A DNA stretch of 64,000 nt from Nothophaeocryptopus gaeumannii (GCA_031771865.1 JASISA010000002.1:496001-560000); one strand, 5' to 3'; shown: positions 30,549 to 41,395, counted from the first letter of the stretch. Made by a program: numbers and translations. The notes: generated by a model not told the origin, from the sequence alone.

Positions 30549-32228
30549 TTAGGCTTCTTGCAAAGAGAAGTCGAACTCTCCGAATGCCTTCTTGAACGCC
30601 TCTGCGTCTGCACTCTCTTCCTCCTCACTCTGAACTACATCCTTCCAGTGGGTGCGACTCTCCAGACCAAGCAGCTTACCCAATACTCTCCGTCCGAACT
30701 GCAGGTCAAATCTGAAGCTCTCATCGAGTGGAATTGCAATTTCCATCTGCATGCCCTCCGACCAGATCATCACCTTAAAGTAGTTGCCCTCTTCGACTTC
30801 CGCCACTGCTTCAGGGCTAGTCGCGAACTCAGGGTAGTGCAAGTTCTCTGCTTCCTGCTTGAACGCAGCCTCGATAAGCCTCTTCTTGATCATCTCAACC
30901 GGAACAGGAAGAAACTGCCAGTGAAGGTGAACGCCGCTTCCTCTGCCGATCTCCCAGGTCACTGCACCAAGCCTTGCTTCTCCGTCCTCACCGCTCGTGG
31001 ACTTGGACGCGATCATGCTGTGCAATGCATCGCGATATCTGTTCATCTCCTTGAGGATGTCTGCTTGCTCTTCTTTGGGCATTGCCCTCATGGTTGGCTC
31101 ATGTGGCATTGGTATGATGAGCATGTGGCATGGAATTCCGAGGCCTGGGAAAGTGTCCGGCTTGCTCAATGGGCCCTTGGCGATGGTCACAAAGGCGTTG
31201 TCGCCGATAGAAGCCATCATGTGCGTTTCAAAGGTCTTTTCAGAGATGCAGAAGAAGCATTCCTGCCGAGCTGGGGGCTGGTTCCGGTTGTTTCGCCCGC
31301 GCTTGGGGTATGGCTGATCTCTGTCGTGGTACTGGCGGCCGTTACCATTTGCGAAGCGGAAGCTTTTCTCTTGGTCGTCCAATGTTTTCCGCTTCCTGAT
31401 ACCTGTAAATGGGGAAGCGGTTGTTCCAGCTGGAGGCGCGTTAGGTAGCTCGCGTTCCAGATCGAGGGAGAAAGCGTAGAGAGCTTTCTGCTTTGCTTCA
31501 TTGCCGAACGGCGCTAAGCTAATGAACCGAGTGGTCGTAAACGGAGGCTCGACGCCATGGAAGAACTGATCGCGCTCATAATAGGCTTCCGAAGAAGAGA
31601 AATGGTAGCGAGGCTTGAGTGCAGTGCACAGCTCGCCGAGACTTTGCACGCCTGTTGGGGATTCGCCGACATACGTTGCCCGTGATCCGTTGCGAACACC
31701 TGAAGGCCAGTCGCTGGTGATCAGGATATCGGATTGTTGGTAACCTTTGGACTTCAAAACATCTTGATCGGTGTACGTTGCAGTGTATTCATCCGTGCTT
31801 TCCTCGGCAGAATCAGCATGCCTGCCACTAATTGCCACAATCTTGAGACCTGCCGAGGTCTTGATCGCAGTCTTTCGGCCCAAGATGCTCAGGTTGGGGC
31901 ATAGCTCGCCCTGATCATTGGTGAGTTTCTCGACGACAGCGGATGAGAGTGCTCGGTTGCCAAGTGCGAAGTAGGTCGTAAGCGGAACCTCGATCTCGCC
32001 CTTCAGCAGTTTCGCGACCTCCTGATTCTCAGCATCCGTTGCAGATGTTGGGTCGGCAAAAAGATTACCGGTGATGATGGCGAAGGCGAATCCGTGCTTC
32101 GGCTGCAACTGGCTGAGCTTTCCGAAGACGGATGAGAGCTGGCCATTGACGTCGCCAATGGCTACACTTTTGATAGTCGTGTTAGCAGGAGTCATGGTCA
32201 TGTCTTGATCGAGCTCCATAGTGGCCAT
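30549..32228 (-). CDS. DRN1: CWF19-like protein 1 / Drn1, lariat-debranching associated factor
   Basis: Single exon, 559 aa from the ATG at 32228; an in-frame ATG three codons later is possible. The N-terminal part is metallophosphoesterase-like (VAIGDVNGQLSSVFGKLSQL, FAIITGNLF, YFALGNRAL) without a full metal-ligand set. Then a basic linker with KRKTLDDQEKSF and YPKRGRNNRNQ leads to the CwfJ C-terminal domains: CFFCISEKTFETHMMASIG, the HIT-like HxHxQ signature in GSGVHLHWQFLPVP, and a last domain ending with FGRRVLGKLLGLESRTHWKD. Drn1/CWF19L1 interacts with the lariat debranching enzyme Dbr1 and acts in intron turnover in the nucleus. Divergent from UTP20 across a 435-bp promoter. Confidence 0.9.
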   Translation of the reverse strand: MATMELDQDMTMTPANTTIKSVAIGDVNGQLSSVFGKLSQLQPKHGFAFAIITGNLFADPTSATDAENQEVAKLLKGEIEVPLTTYFALGNRALSSAVVEKLTNDQGELCPNLSILGRKTAIKTSAGLKIVAISGRHADSAEESTDEYTATYTDQDVLKSKGYQQSDILITSDWPSGVRNGSRATYVGESPTGVQSLGELCTALKPRYHFSSSEAYYERDQFFHGVEPPFTTTRFISLAPFGNEAKQKALYAFSLDLERELPNAPPAGTTASPFTGIRKRKTLDDQEKSFRFANGNGRQYHDRDQPYPKRGRNNRNQPPARQECFFCISEKTFETHMMASIGDNAFVTIAKGPLSKPDTFPGLGIPCHMLIIPMPHEPTMRAMPKEEQADILKEMNRYRDALHSMIASKSTSGEDGEARLGAVTWEIGRGSGVHLHWQFLPVPVEMIKKRLIEAAFKQEAENLHYPEFATSPEAVAEVEEGNYFKVMIWSEGMQMEIAIPLDESFRFDLQFGRRVLGKLLGLESRTHWKDVVQSEEEESADAEAFKKAFGEFDFSLQEA

Positions 32229-32663
32229 ATTTGGAGTGTGGTGTGTTGTAAGAGAGATGGAGTGACATACATCTTCGAGGCCATGTATACAGGCGTCGTG
32301 ACTGCTAATGTGAGCCTGTGAATGACGGGCAGGTCGAGAGTGAGGTTCAGGACTAGCTGACAAGCATGTGATCCATAATATAGTTGATCGCTAGGGCACC
32401 TTCATTTTCAGTTGTACTCAAACGAGTGACCATGAACAGATTGATGTGCATTTGCATGTAATGGTGATGGATGCATTCACCTCGAAGTCCTGATCGAAAA
32501 CTCGGGGACGCGCTTTCCAGATTGGTGGCGCTTACAAGCTTTCGGCCCGCGTCTGCCGCTCCATGCCGTCTTATCTAACGCCGATATGCCGATGGCCCTC
32601 AGAATTTCTTTCCGGCTTCGAGATGAACAGTTGCTCTGCGACAAGACGGAGCACGATGTAGCC
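32229..32663. promoter_or_regulatory. Bidirectional promoter region DRN1/UTP20
   Basis: 435 bp between the ATGs of two RNA-processing genes (intron-lariat turnover and rRNA processing) transcribed divergently, a layout that allows co-expression. No specific element identified. Confidence 0.45.
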
Positions 32664-35600
32664 ATGTCGTCGAAGAACCATGGCAAGGCAGGAAAAGCCT
32701 TCAAACCTAACAAGGTTGTCAAAGCGAAGAAGAACACCAAGCGCCTCACCGAATCATCGCGAAGACACCGATACCAGTCCTTCAACCAGCGAGTCTCCGG
32801 GTTGAAGATCGATCCCATCCGCCGAAAGCGATATGTCGACGACGAGGAGAAGGCAGTGGAAACAACACACACCTACTTTGGAGAGTCATTAGGAGAATGG
32901 CAGGACACAAATCTCTCAAAAAACTTCACCTTGTTCGCCAAGGAAGCATCGCCGCTATGCGACAATCTCTCTGCCGTGCTCTACGACGAGGACAAGATCA
33001 TGGATTTGCTTGTCGCGTACGTAGAGAAGGGCGATGCGCTGTCAATAGAGCCGCTGTTGAACCTGCTCTCCCAATTTGCGCGTGACCTGGATACGCGATT
33101 TGCGAAACACTTCCAGCGCGCCGTGGCCACTGTCACTGCAGTCGCCGCTGATCACGATGACCCAGCTGTGATCGAGTGGAGCTTCACGTGTCTGGCCTGG
33201 CTTTTTAAATACCTCTCACGATTATTGACGCCCGATCTGCGACCGCTGTACGACTTGATGGCTCCTTATCTCGGAAAAGAGAAGCAGAAGACACACATCA
33301 TTCGCTTTACTGCAGAGGCGCTCAGCTTCTTGGTCAGAAAGGCGGCAGTGGTTTACGAGAAAGACAAGAACCCACTGGATACAATCATCAGCCACATGCT
33401 TGCCCAGTGTAAGGATTTGGCGCGAGATGCGAATGCCGACCTGCATTATCAGGGTGTCATGACACTCTTAACTGAGGCCATAAAGGGTGTGCAAGGAGGT
33501 GTCCATAATGCTGGAATTCCGGTATTGCGGAGCCTGCTCAAACACGCTGGAGAGATTGCTGGACAAGGCCAGAGCGAGCTGGGCGAAAGCATCGTGTCTG
33601 GTACTCTCACAAGTTTGATCCACCATTGCAACTCCGAAAGCTTCAAGCCGATTCAAGACGCTATCATTGAATATGCTAGTGACGGACGCACATCTGCAAG
33701 TGAATTCGACATTCGCTTCTGCAGCGCGATCTTGTTCACAGTAGTGTCAGTCCGCAAGGGTACGCGCATCTCGAACTGGAAGGCCGTGATGAATATTGCA
33801 GAGGAACTTCTCAATGCATGCGACAAGCTCGAACGACTCAATTTACCCGTGGCTGAATCCGCACTGGGCTTGTTCGCTGTTGCAATGCAGACTGCCACCA
33901 TTGATGCTGTTCTGTCCACGAGGCAGACGCTCGAGAAGCTTAGATCCAGGAAGTGGGCCCCCTTCTTTCTGCGGTTCTGCGATATGTTCACGCGTCTAGG
34001 TTCGGATCGCTTCGCGAACTTCGTATTGCCACATTTCAAGACTTTCGTACTCGACTGCGCCGAGGGCGGAGATCAAGTCCTGCTCCAGTTGATCCCCAAC
34101 CTGGCAGCCTGCAAGCCGGATCTGAAGCTGAAGGTCTCTAATCAAACCAGCGAAGATGTTCTGGCTAGCATCAGCAAGGTTTCAAAGCTCGCTAATGCAA
34201 CCAAGGACGCCGACTTCATCTTGGCCAGAGCGAACGTCGCTCTTTCCGCACTTCCGTCCTTGAGTTTTGACGCTTCGCAGACCCATCAGCTGGTCGACTT
34301 GCTCAAATCTATCGTCAATCAAGCGCTCAACACGAAGGCGCTGCAGAAAGTTGTTCGCGATTTTGCTCTTGGCACCGCATTGCATTTTCTTCTCGAGCTA
34401 CAACAAGACGTAGCCGCAGTGGAACAGTTCTGGGTCCCAATGTGCGATTCCAGTGCCGAGTTTCTGTCCCTGCCTCGTTTCTGGAGCAACCTCCTCACGG
34501 TATTGAAGCGTGGCAAGTCTCTTGAGGCCAAGGGTTCTCATATCGAGACTTTGCAAAGCTCATCAATTCTGTGTCTATCTTCACCTTCGCACCCCATTCG
34601 GCAAGATGCGCTGGACATGTTGAACGAGACATACCGCATGCGAGGGATCGATGCACCTACCATTCTCAAAATTGCAATCCTGGTCGAGTCGATACAGACC
34701 AGCCATGAGACGCAACGCTCACTGTCGATGAACATTCGCCGTATCCCACCAGAGTTTGCCAAGCTTGGCACTGATGATATCATGCTGAAAGCGATTCCAG
34801 CATATTGTTTCGGCCTGCTCCATTTCAATCTGGCCCCGATTTGGGACGATGCTAGCAACGCCATAGCAGCCATCTGCGAATCGAAAGCTGGAGAAGAAGC
34901 AATGGTCAGTCTCGTCCAAAGCTGGCTGGAGGAAAAGGCGGATGTAGACGAGGGGATTGAGATTCCCAACATTATTGACAACAACGCAGACTGGTTCAAG
35001 GTGCTCTCTGATTTCGAGTGTCCCAATCTGGCCAAGCTGTGCTCCATTCGAGACCAAGTCTTTGAAGAGCCTAACAGCGGATGGCCCAGTCTTCAGCAGA
35101 AACTCATGCTCGATCAAAGGCGCTCACCGACAATTACGCCAACTTCTCGAAGTCAGGCCCTCCGTGTGTTGAGCAAGATCCCTCAAATCGCCGAGAAGCG
35201 ATCGCGCCTTCTCGTCCCCATCCTATTGCGATGGGCAGGGGCCATCGATGAGGATGTGCTTGTTAACAGCGAGACAGATCGGTGGGTTCGCAAAGATCAA
35301 AAGGCTTTGTTGGCTATCTTTGCTCAGTTTGTCAACCCCAAAGTATTGTACCGCTCTGGAGAGGTGTTTGATGCTCTTCTTTCTCTGTGCGCAAACGGTG
35401 ACGTCGAGATCCAACGATCTGCGCTGAAAGCCATCCTTGCCTGGAAAGACACTTCTGTTACGCGTTATTCCGAGCATCTCAACAATCTGCTGGACGAAGC
35501 AAGATTTCGCGAAGAGCTCTCTTTGTTCTTACAAGAGGCCTCTGGCAAGGACGATGAAGAGGAAGGCATTCGAGAGGATGACAAGACTCGTCTCATGCCT

Positions 35601-38600
35601 GTCCTTCTGCGACTGCTATACGGCAGAGCTATAGCAGGAGGCAAAGACGGCCAATCCGGGCGACGGAAGGCAATCTTTGTTGCAATCTCAGGTTTTGGCG
35701 AGGCTACTCTCAACGAATTTCTGAACGTTGCTTTCCGCTCCCTCTCAAGCGAGTCTCAAGATGGCCTCCTTCAGCCGGCGTCCTCCCTCCTTCAGCCGGC
35801 GTCCTCCCTTCGTCAGCAGCGCGGGCTCGTCACAATGCTTAAAGACATGCTAGACGTCCTTGGTGCAGAACTTCAGTCGTTCGCGTCCAAGATCCTTGAC
35901 GGCGTGTTGGGCTGCACTGTCAATGCTGTGCACCGTCTGGACAACGATGGTTCGGCGGATCAATCGCTTTTGCGCGACGTCCGGGCTATTGGTCTGCAGT
36001 GCCTGGTCAAAGTCTTCTTTACCATGGCAGATCTTGAAGAACCGAAGTACGGCAAGATCATCGTGGACAAGCTAATCACACCGCGCTTGGCCACGTTTGC
36101 TGTCGAAAATGCACAATCGGTTTCTGGAACGCTTCAGCTGCTTTCTACCTGGAGCACGCGCAATTCTACTGCATCGATCTTCTCTGGATCTGGCGGCGCC
36201 CTCCTAGAAGCGGTATCAGATCTTCTTCAAAGTGAACACACGAAGGATGAAGTCCGACTGTTCATATTGCGTGACATCTTGGAGAATCTGCTCACAATCG
36301 ACATTGAGGCATCCATACTGCAGCCTCACGTTTCTCGCTTCGTCAACACCATCGGAGTCGTGATCGGCCGTCAGCCGTCTAGGGATGTACTCGACGCTTG
36401 CGTGCAGTCCTTCTCTCGGCTATCGAGCAGAATCGCATCTAGTGGTGAAGCTGTGCACGTCGTCAAAATTTGCACTGCTCTGCTCAAGAAACCGAGCAAG
36501 GCCGTCAGTCCCAGAACTAAAGCTGGCTTATTACAGACAATACTGCCGCCTCTGGAGAATTTTAGCATAGATGCCAAGGATGACCTGTACCAAGCTCTCA
36601 GCGCGCTCTACTCCCGTCTCACGGAACCTGAAAGTCGATCGCTCCTTTCGCAGGCAGTGAACGCCCTCGCTGAGGATGACTCCGAGATGCTCGAAATTGC
36701 TGAAACTTGTGATGATATGAACGCCATGGGCACGAGATTGGACGAGCCTGATCATGATCGCCGTGAGCGTGCATTTGCCAAGATATACAGTTCTGCCAAC
36801 CAACTTTCCCTACAACAGTGGCTGGCTATCGTACACAATTGTCTGTACTTCATCAGAGACAGCGAAGACCGTGTCAATCGCTCCAGTGCAACTCATGCCC
36901 TGCAGCTCTTTGTGGATTCAGCAGCCAGACACTTGAAAGATTCCCCCTGGAAGTCATTGCTTGAGGATGATTTGCTCTCTGCTATCGAGCGCGGCATGTC
37001 CGCAAAGTCAGAGATGGTGCGGGCTGAGTACCTCTTGGTCTTAGGACATATCGTGGAAATGCTTCCTGACTGGCTGCGCGTGAACAGTATGCAGGTTCTG
37101 AGGGTCGGCGGCGACGAAGAGGCATCGGTATTCTTGAATGTTCTACACATTCAGCACCATCGCCGGCTGCGTGCGCTCCGAAGACTCGCAGAGGAAGCGC
37201 ACAATCTGAGCTCCACCAACGCTTCTCGTATTTTCTTGCCACTGCTTGAGCATTTTATCTTCGATGCGGCCGAAGGCGATGCAGGCAGAACCTTGGCGGA
37301 TCAGGCTGTTCAGACGATTGGTGCGCTGACGTCTTCTTTGAACCGCTCTGCATATAGAGGGACTTTCCAGCGGTATCTTGGACGTCTCAAGGCCGATGAT
37401 GATCACGAGAAGGTCGTCTTGAGGTTGCTCGGGGCCATGGTCGATGGACTGAAGAATGTAAAGGAGAGCGAACAGGTCTCTGGCCCGATCATCAAGGAGC
37501 TCTTACCGCCACTGCTCAAGTACCTTCATCATAGGGACGAGAGCACAGTCGATCGCCGTATGCCTGTCGCGGTCACGATCGTCAAGTTGATGTCTGGACT
37601 GTCGGACGAAGAATTTGCGGTTCGACTACCAGCTGTCCTGACTGACGTCTCGCACGTACTGCGCAGCAGAAGTCAAGAGGCGCGTGACCAGACGAGGAAG
37701 TGTCTAGCGGCAATATCGAAAGTGGTGGGGCCGAATTACTTCAGTTTCATTGTGAAGGAGCTTCGCAGCGCACTCAAGCGTGGTTACCAACTGCACGTGC
37801 TCTCGTATACAGTGCATACCCTTCTGGTAGACGCTCAGTTTCAGCCAGGTGATCTCGATGAGTGTCTATCAGAACTCATGATGGTCATCATGGATGACAC
37901 TTTCGGAATCACTGGCCAAGAGAAGGATGCTGAGGAATACAAGAGCGGCATGAAAGAAATCAAGAGTAGCAAGAGCTTTGATACGATGGAGCTTCTTGCC
38001 CGCGTCACCAAGATTTCGAAGCTCGGAGCGCTCATACGGCCTATGCACGAAGTGCTGTCGGAAGTGAGAGACGTCAAGGCGGTCAAGAAAATTGATGACC
38101 TGCTCACGCGACTACGAAAGGGACTCGACCACAACCCAGAATCAGATAGTCGCGACATGCTCAAATTCTGCTGGGAGATTGTCAGCCGCGTCTACGCGGA
38201 GAAAAACGCGCCTGCTATGGAGAAGCCAAAACTGGATGAGAGACGAAGGCGTTATGAGATTCAGCCGGAACCTGAAAAGAAAAAGAAACTGGAGGGCAAG
38301 GGAGGCATTACAGACTACATGTTCAAGCTCGTGAGCTTCTCTTTTCATTTGCTTCGCAAGGTTCTTCGTCGACACGAGGATCTTCAGACGACTCATAACA
38401 TGGCGGGCTTTTTACCGATGGCGAACGACGCACTCGTGGACAAAACGGCACATGAAGAGGTCAAACTGGCTGGCGCAAGACTGCTCTCAACGATCATGAG
38501 ACTGCCAATGAAGACACTCGACGAGAATGCACCAGTCTACGCCAAAGAAGCTGTTGCGATGATCAAAGGCGCGCAAAACATGACGACCGATTCAGTCAAG

Positions 38601-40283
38601 GCTGCGCTTGAGCTCATCACATCCATCCTCAGAGAGCGACGTTCAATTGAGGTGAAGGAGACAGATATTGCTCTTGTCTTGAAACGTCTAAAGACGGACA
38701 TTGATGAGCCAGACCGACAAGGCATCATCTACAAGTTCCTGCGTGCTGTCCTCGGTCGCAAGATTGTCATCACGGAAGTCTACGAGGTCATGGATGAGGT
38801 CGGTAAGGTCATGGTCACCAACCCAGATCGATCTATCCGCGAAAGTGCGAGAAGTGCATACCTGCAGTTCGTGATGGAGTACCCGCAAGGCAGAAATCGA
38901 TGGGAGAAACAGACGAACTTCCTCGTTGGCAATCTCAAGTACGAGCACGCGTCTGGTCGGCAAAGCGTGATGGAATTCTTGCACCTGATGCTGAACAAAG
39001 TTGGAGAAGATGTGCTGAGAGAGCGAAGTCCGAGGATCTTCGTCTCTCTTATGCCGGTGCTGGTCAACGACTCGGACAGTTCCTGCAGGGAAATGGCGAA
39101 GATTCTGGTCGGCAAGCTTTTCGAGCGTGCGGCAGACGAGCAAATCACGCAGTCCTTGACTATGATGGGGACCTGGACCCAGAACTTCTCTGCCAAGCCG
39201 GGCGTTGCTGCTGCTGCTATGCAGTGCTGGTCTGTGCTGCTGCAAACCAAATCACTACCACGAAGCCGGCTCGACCAACTTCGTGACACTCTTGCAGATA
39301 TTGTCGCTGACTGCACAGATGAAGAGGCTACTGTCGACCCGCAACTAGCCGTCGACACTCTACAAACCTTCACTTTGCTCGTCGAGAAGTCACCAGAAGT
39401 CGCCTTTGACAAAGAATCTGGAGATCTCTGGCAAGACCTTCAGCAACTGCAAGCTTCTGAAGACGCACGTGTCGATGAGGCAGTTGCTACCTTACTGGGT
39501 GCCTACTTCACAGATGTTGCCAGCACTAGTTCCAAGACAGCAGACGGACTCGCTGGTCTTCCTCTTCGTGGCTCTGGCGGTATGGAGCTTGGTGCCGAAG
39601 ACATGCGCCGCTTCTGCACTGTTGCGCTGAAAGCCCTCCGATCTGTATCTCTCAGCACCGCCGAATCGCTCATCGCGCAGATCGTCCGCAACATCGTCTT
39701 CCTCGGTCGATGCTTCGCTGCCAACGAGATGCCGTGGCACCTTGCCGTCCAGGATGCCTCTGATGTCGAAGACGAGATCGAGGACGCGGATGAAGACGAC
39801 GAGGCTACCGCGCCAGACATCAAATCGGCCCTGGCAAACCTCCTCCGCCGTCTTGCCTCAATGCTAATGGCCGACAAATTCTCCATCCTCTCGCGCACAG
39901 CCGCGCTAACAACCCTCACCTCCCTCCTCAACCAAATCCCCACAATCCCCAGCCTCCAAACCGTCCTCCGACCCCTCTACGCCCTCACCGATCCCTCTGT
40001 ACCGAAACCTCCTGGCGACCTATACAAAGCGCTCACGGATCGCGCGCATGAGACGCTCGAGTTGATTCAGAAGAAGGTTGGGTCGGAGACGTATGTTGCT
40101 GCGTTGGGAGCGGTGAGGACCGAGGCTAGGAAGAGAAGGGAGGAGAGGAGACAGAAGAGGAGAATTGAAGCTGTTGCTGATCCAGTGAAGGCAGAGAGGG
40201 GGAAGAGGAAGAAGCATGAGGTTAAGAAGATGAGGATTAAGGAGAGGGGGGAGGAGCAGAGGGGGAGAAGGAGGGGATGGTAG
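32664..40283 (+). CDS. UTP20: U3 snoRNP / SSU processome component Utp20
   Basis: One uninterrupted exon of 2539 codons, the largest gene here; length matches Utp20/DRIM (about 2500-2800 aa). The ATG at 32664 begins MSSKNHGKAGKAFKPNK, giving a basic N-terminus with RHRYQSFNQRVSGLKIDPIR, a conserved Utp20 segment. The body is a continuous alpha-solenoid of HEAT-like helices, with further conserved stretches near FARDLDTRFAKHF and EWSFTCLAWLFKYLSR. The C-terminus is strongly basic (RKRREERRQKRRIEA, KRKKHEVKKMRIKERG), fitting nucleolar location. Role: 18S pre-rRNA processing in the small-subunit processome. A 21-bp tandem duplication inside (35768-35809) adds QPASSLL in frame. Confidence 0.93.
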   Translation: MSSKNHGKAGKAFKPNKVVKAKKNTKRLTESSRRHRYQSFNQRVSGLKIDPIRRKRYVDDEEKAVETTHTYFGESLGEWQDTNLSKNFTLFAKEASPLCDNLSAVLYDEDKIMDLLVAYVEKGDALSIEPLLNLLSQFARDLDTRFAKHFQRAVATVTAVAADHDDPAVIEWSFTCLAWLFKYLSRLLTPDLRPLYDLMAPYLGKEKQKTHIIRFTAEALSFLVRKAAVVYEKDKNPLDTIISHMLAQCKDLARDANADLHYQGVMTLLTEAIKGVQGGVHNAGIPVLRSLLKHAGEIAGQGQSELGESIVSGTLTSLIHHCNSESFKPIQDAIIEYASDGRTSASEFDIRFCSAILFTVVSVRKGTRISNWKAVMNIAEELLNACDKLERLNLPVAESALGLFAVAMQTATIDAVLSTRQTLEKLRSRKWAPFFLRFCDMFTRLGSDRFANFVLPHFKTFVLDCAEGGDQVLLQLIPNLAACKPDLKLKVSNQTSEDVLASISKVSKLANATKDADFILARANVALSALPSLSFDASQTHQLVDLLKSIVNQALNTKALQKVVRDFALGTALHFLLELQQDVAAVEQFWVPMCDSSAEFLSLPRFWSNLLTVLKRGKSLEAKGSHIETLQSSSILCLSSPSHPIRQDALDMLNETYRMRGIDAPTILKIAILVESIQTSHETQRSLSMNIRRIPPEFAKLGTDDIMLKAIPAYCFGLLHFNLAPIWDDASNAIAAICESKAGEEAMVSLVQSWLEEKADVDEGIEIPNIIDNNADWFKVLSDFECPNLAKLCSIRDQVFEEPNSGWPSLQQKLMLDQRRSPTITPTSRSQALRVLSKIPQIAEKRSRLLVPILLRWAGAIDEDVLVNSETDRWVRKDQKALLAIFAQFVNPKVLYRSGEVFDALLSLCANGDVEIQRSALKAILAWKDTSVTRYSEHLNNLLDEARFREELSLFLQEASGKDDEEEGIREDDKTRLMPVLLRLLYGRAIAGGKDGQSGRRKAIFVAISGFGEATLNEFLNVAFRSLSSESQDGLLQPASSLLQPASSLRQQRGLVTMLKDMLDVLGAELQSFASKILDGVLGCTVNAVHRLDNDGSADQSLLRDVRAIGLQCLVKVFFTMADLEEPKYGKIIVDKLITPRLATFAVENAQSVSGTLQLLSTWSTRNSTASIFSGSGGALLEAVSDLLQSEHTKDEVRLFILRDILENLLTIDIEASILQPHVSRFVNTIGVVIGRQPSRDVLDACVQSFSRLSSRIASSGEAVHVVKICTALLKKPSKAVSPRTKAGLLQTILPPLENFSIDAKDDLYQALSALYSRLTEPESRSLLSQAVNALAEDDSEMLEIAETCDDMNAMGTRLDEPDHDRRERAFAKIYSSANQLSLQQWLAIVHNCLYFIRDSEDRVNRSSATHALQLFVDSAARHLKDSPWKSLLEDDLLSAIERGMSAKSEMVRAEYLLVLGHIVEMLPDWLRVNSMQVLRVGGDEEASVFLNVLHIQHHRRLRALRRLAEEAHNLSSTNASRIFLPLLEHFIFDAAEGDAGRTLADQAVQTIGALTSSLNRSAYRGTFQRYLGRLKADDDHEKVVLRLLGAMVDGLKNVKESEQVSGPIIKELLPPLLKYLHHRDESTVDRRMPVAVTIVKLMSGLSDEEFAVRLPAVLTDVSHVLRSRSQEARDQTRKCLAAISKVVGPNYFSFIVKELRSALKRGYQLHVLSYTVHTLLVDAQFQPGDLDECLSELMMVIMDDTFGITGQEKDAEEYKSGMKEIKSSKSFDTMELLARVTKISKLGALIRPMHEVLSEVRDVKAVKKIDDLLTRLRKGLDHNPESDSRDMLKFCWEIVSRVYAEKNAPAMEKPKLDERRRRYEIQPEPEKKKKLEGKGGITDYMFKLVSFSFHLLRKVLRRHEDLQTTHNMAGFLPMANDALVDKTAHEEVKLAGARLLSTIMRLPMKTLDENAPVYAKEAVAMIKGAQNMTTDSVKAALELITSILRERRSIEVKETDIALVLKRLKTDIDEPDRQGIIYKFLRAVLGRKIVITEVYEVMDEVGKVMVTNPDRSIRESARSAYLQFVMEYPQGRNRWEKQTNFLVGNLKYEHASGRQSVMEFLHLMLNKVGEDVLRERSPRIFVSLMPVLVNDSDSSCREMAKILVGKLFERAADEQITQSLTMMGTWTQNFSAKPGVAAAAMQCWSVLLQTKSLPRSRLDQLRDTLADIVADCTDEEATVDPQLAVDTLQTFTLLVEKSPEVAFDKESGDLWQDLQQLQASEDARVDEAVATLLGAYFTDVASTSSKTADGLAGLPLRGSGGMELGAEDMRRFCTVALKALRSVSLSTAESLIAQIVRNIVFLGRCFAANEMPWHLAVQDASDVEDEIEDADEDDEATAPDIKSALANLLRRLASMLMADKFSILSRTAALTTLTSLLNQIPTIPSLQTVLRPLYALTDPSVPKPPGDLYKALTDRAHETLELIQKKVGSETYVAALGAVRTEARKRREERRQKRRIEAVADPVKAERGKRKKHEVKKMRIKERGEEQRGRRRGW
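35768..35809 (+). repeat. 21-bp perfect tandem duplication inside UTP20
   Basis: Two adjacent identical 21-nt units, 35768-35788 and 35789-35809, encode a repeated seven-residue stretch (LQPASSLLQPASSL) in frame. It lies between HEAT-like helices, probably in a loop. Confidence 0.9.
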
Positions 40284-40468
40284 GTTCGCCACTGTGTTGA
40301 AGCCGAGGGTATGGTGGAGACTGGAATGGTGAGCATTAAAAGTGTACATGTGTTTGCACGGTATTAGGGGAAAGTGCATAGCGACGGCGTTTGATTGCTC
40401 TCATTGGTCGCTCAGTGGCATGTGAATCTCAAACCTTCCGATTTCGATGAAAGTCCTTTCGATTCGTC

Positions 40469-40790
40469 TCACTGCCGTTCACCCCACCACCAACTGTATC
40501 GATGGCCCGTGGACTTGTCGAACTCATATATCCAAACTTCCCCAGTTACGGACAATGTACCGTTCCGTTCGTGCAGCAAGAATTCGAGAGCATCGCAGAC
40601 GTTCCCTATCGTGACTCCTTCTTCCCCATCCTGTGCTTCGACGTCTATCTCTGTCGGTGACATTAGAAAATTGCTGTCCCCCGGGACGTCAATGCCGTAT
40701 TCGAGTTTGACTCTGAGCGCTAGTGGTTGACAGACGAACATGCGGCGATGGGAGGCGGTTGGGTGCTTCCACTTCTTTCGCTCGCCCTGC
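40469..40790 (-). pseudogene. C-terminal fragment of the F-box-like family (copy 1)
   Basis: The last about 105 codons read as the conserved C-terminal half of the local F-box-like family: KKWKHPTASHRRMFVCQPLA, then DGEEGVTIGNVCDALEFLL. The frame is open upstream to 41521 but that part is antisense to copy 2 and meaningless. The F-box half is missing; the homology stops near 40780, where copy 2 begins on the opposite strand. Confidence 0.65.
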
Positions 40791-40800
40791 TGGGTCTCGT

Positions 40801-41395
40801 TTGATGGTCTCCGACCAGCAAGTCTGCACCACCTGGAAGAAGGCAGTTGACAGCTCTCCGACCATCCAGCAGATTCTGTTCCGCAAGCCAGCCGAGGCCA
40901 GCGAGCTCCTGGCGCTGACAGGCAAATTGGCTCCGCATGCGAAGGGTAAGCGGTACCGACAAAGACGCCAGAGAGTCTCCCACTGACCTTTCCATCGTCT
41001 GGCGCGATTTGCACGAGGAGAATTCGTTTGCTACCTTCATCATGAACCCGCTCTTCTCGATGCCGAATCCGAAGATTCAGGTTCTGAAGCAGTCCACAAC
41101 GATCGATGATCGTGCCTTGGAACAATGGTCGTCGGATACGGCATCCCATCGCGCTATGCTCGTATGTCGACGACCAACTCGCAAGGTCTTTTTGGAGATG
41201 GGGTCGGACGAGGACCGCTGCACGAATTGGTGGCAATGGGATGTCGCGAAGGATGAAGCCGTCGGTGTCACCATGGGAGACTTGTGGAACACCTTGAGCC
41301 GTAGTATTGCTGAGTTGGGAGGGAAGGCCATTGAGATCAAGGTTGACTACTTGTGGGTCCATCAAGGGCAGTATCTTGCGCCGACCTTGGAGTGA
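40801..41395 (+). pseudogene. Truncated, frameshifted F-box-like gene (copy 2)
   Basis: Begins inside the F-box (QQVCTTWKKAVDSSPTIQQI, LFRKPAEASELLAL) and keeps a GTAAGC donor at 40947-40949 region in the same position and phase as in copy 3. The second half is in another frame: QWSSDTASHRAMLVCRRPTR, then AVGVTMGDLWNTLSRSI, ending APTLE at 41395. No acceptor I could find brings the two halves into phase, so a frameshift is likely. The N-terminal F-box start is absent. Confidence 0.6.

Noticed and set aside
40948..41025. Intron repairing the frameshift in F-box-like copy 2
   Set aside because: The donor is good, but no AG at a plausible distance has the needed phase; the only in-phase AG gives a 28-nt intron.
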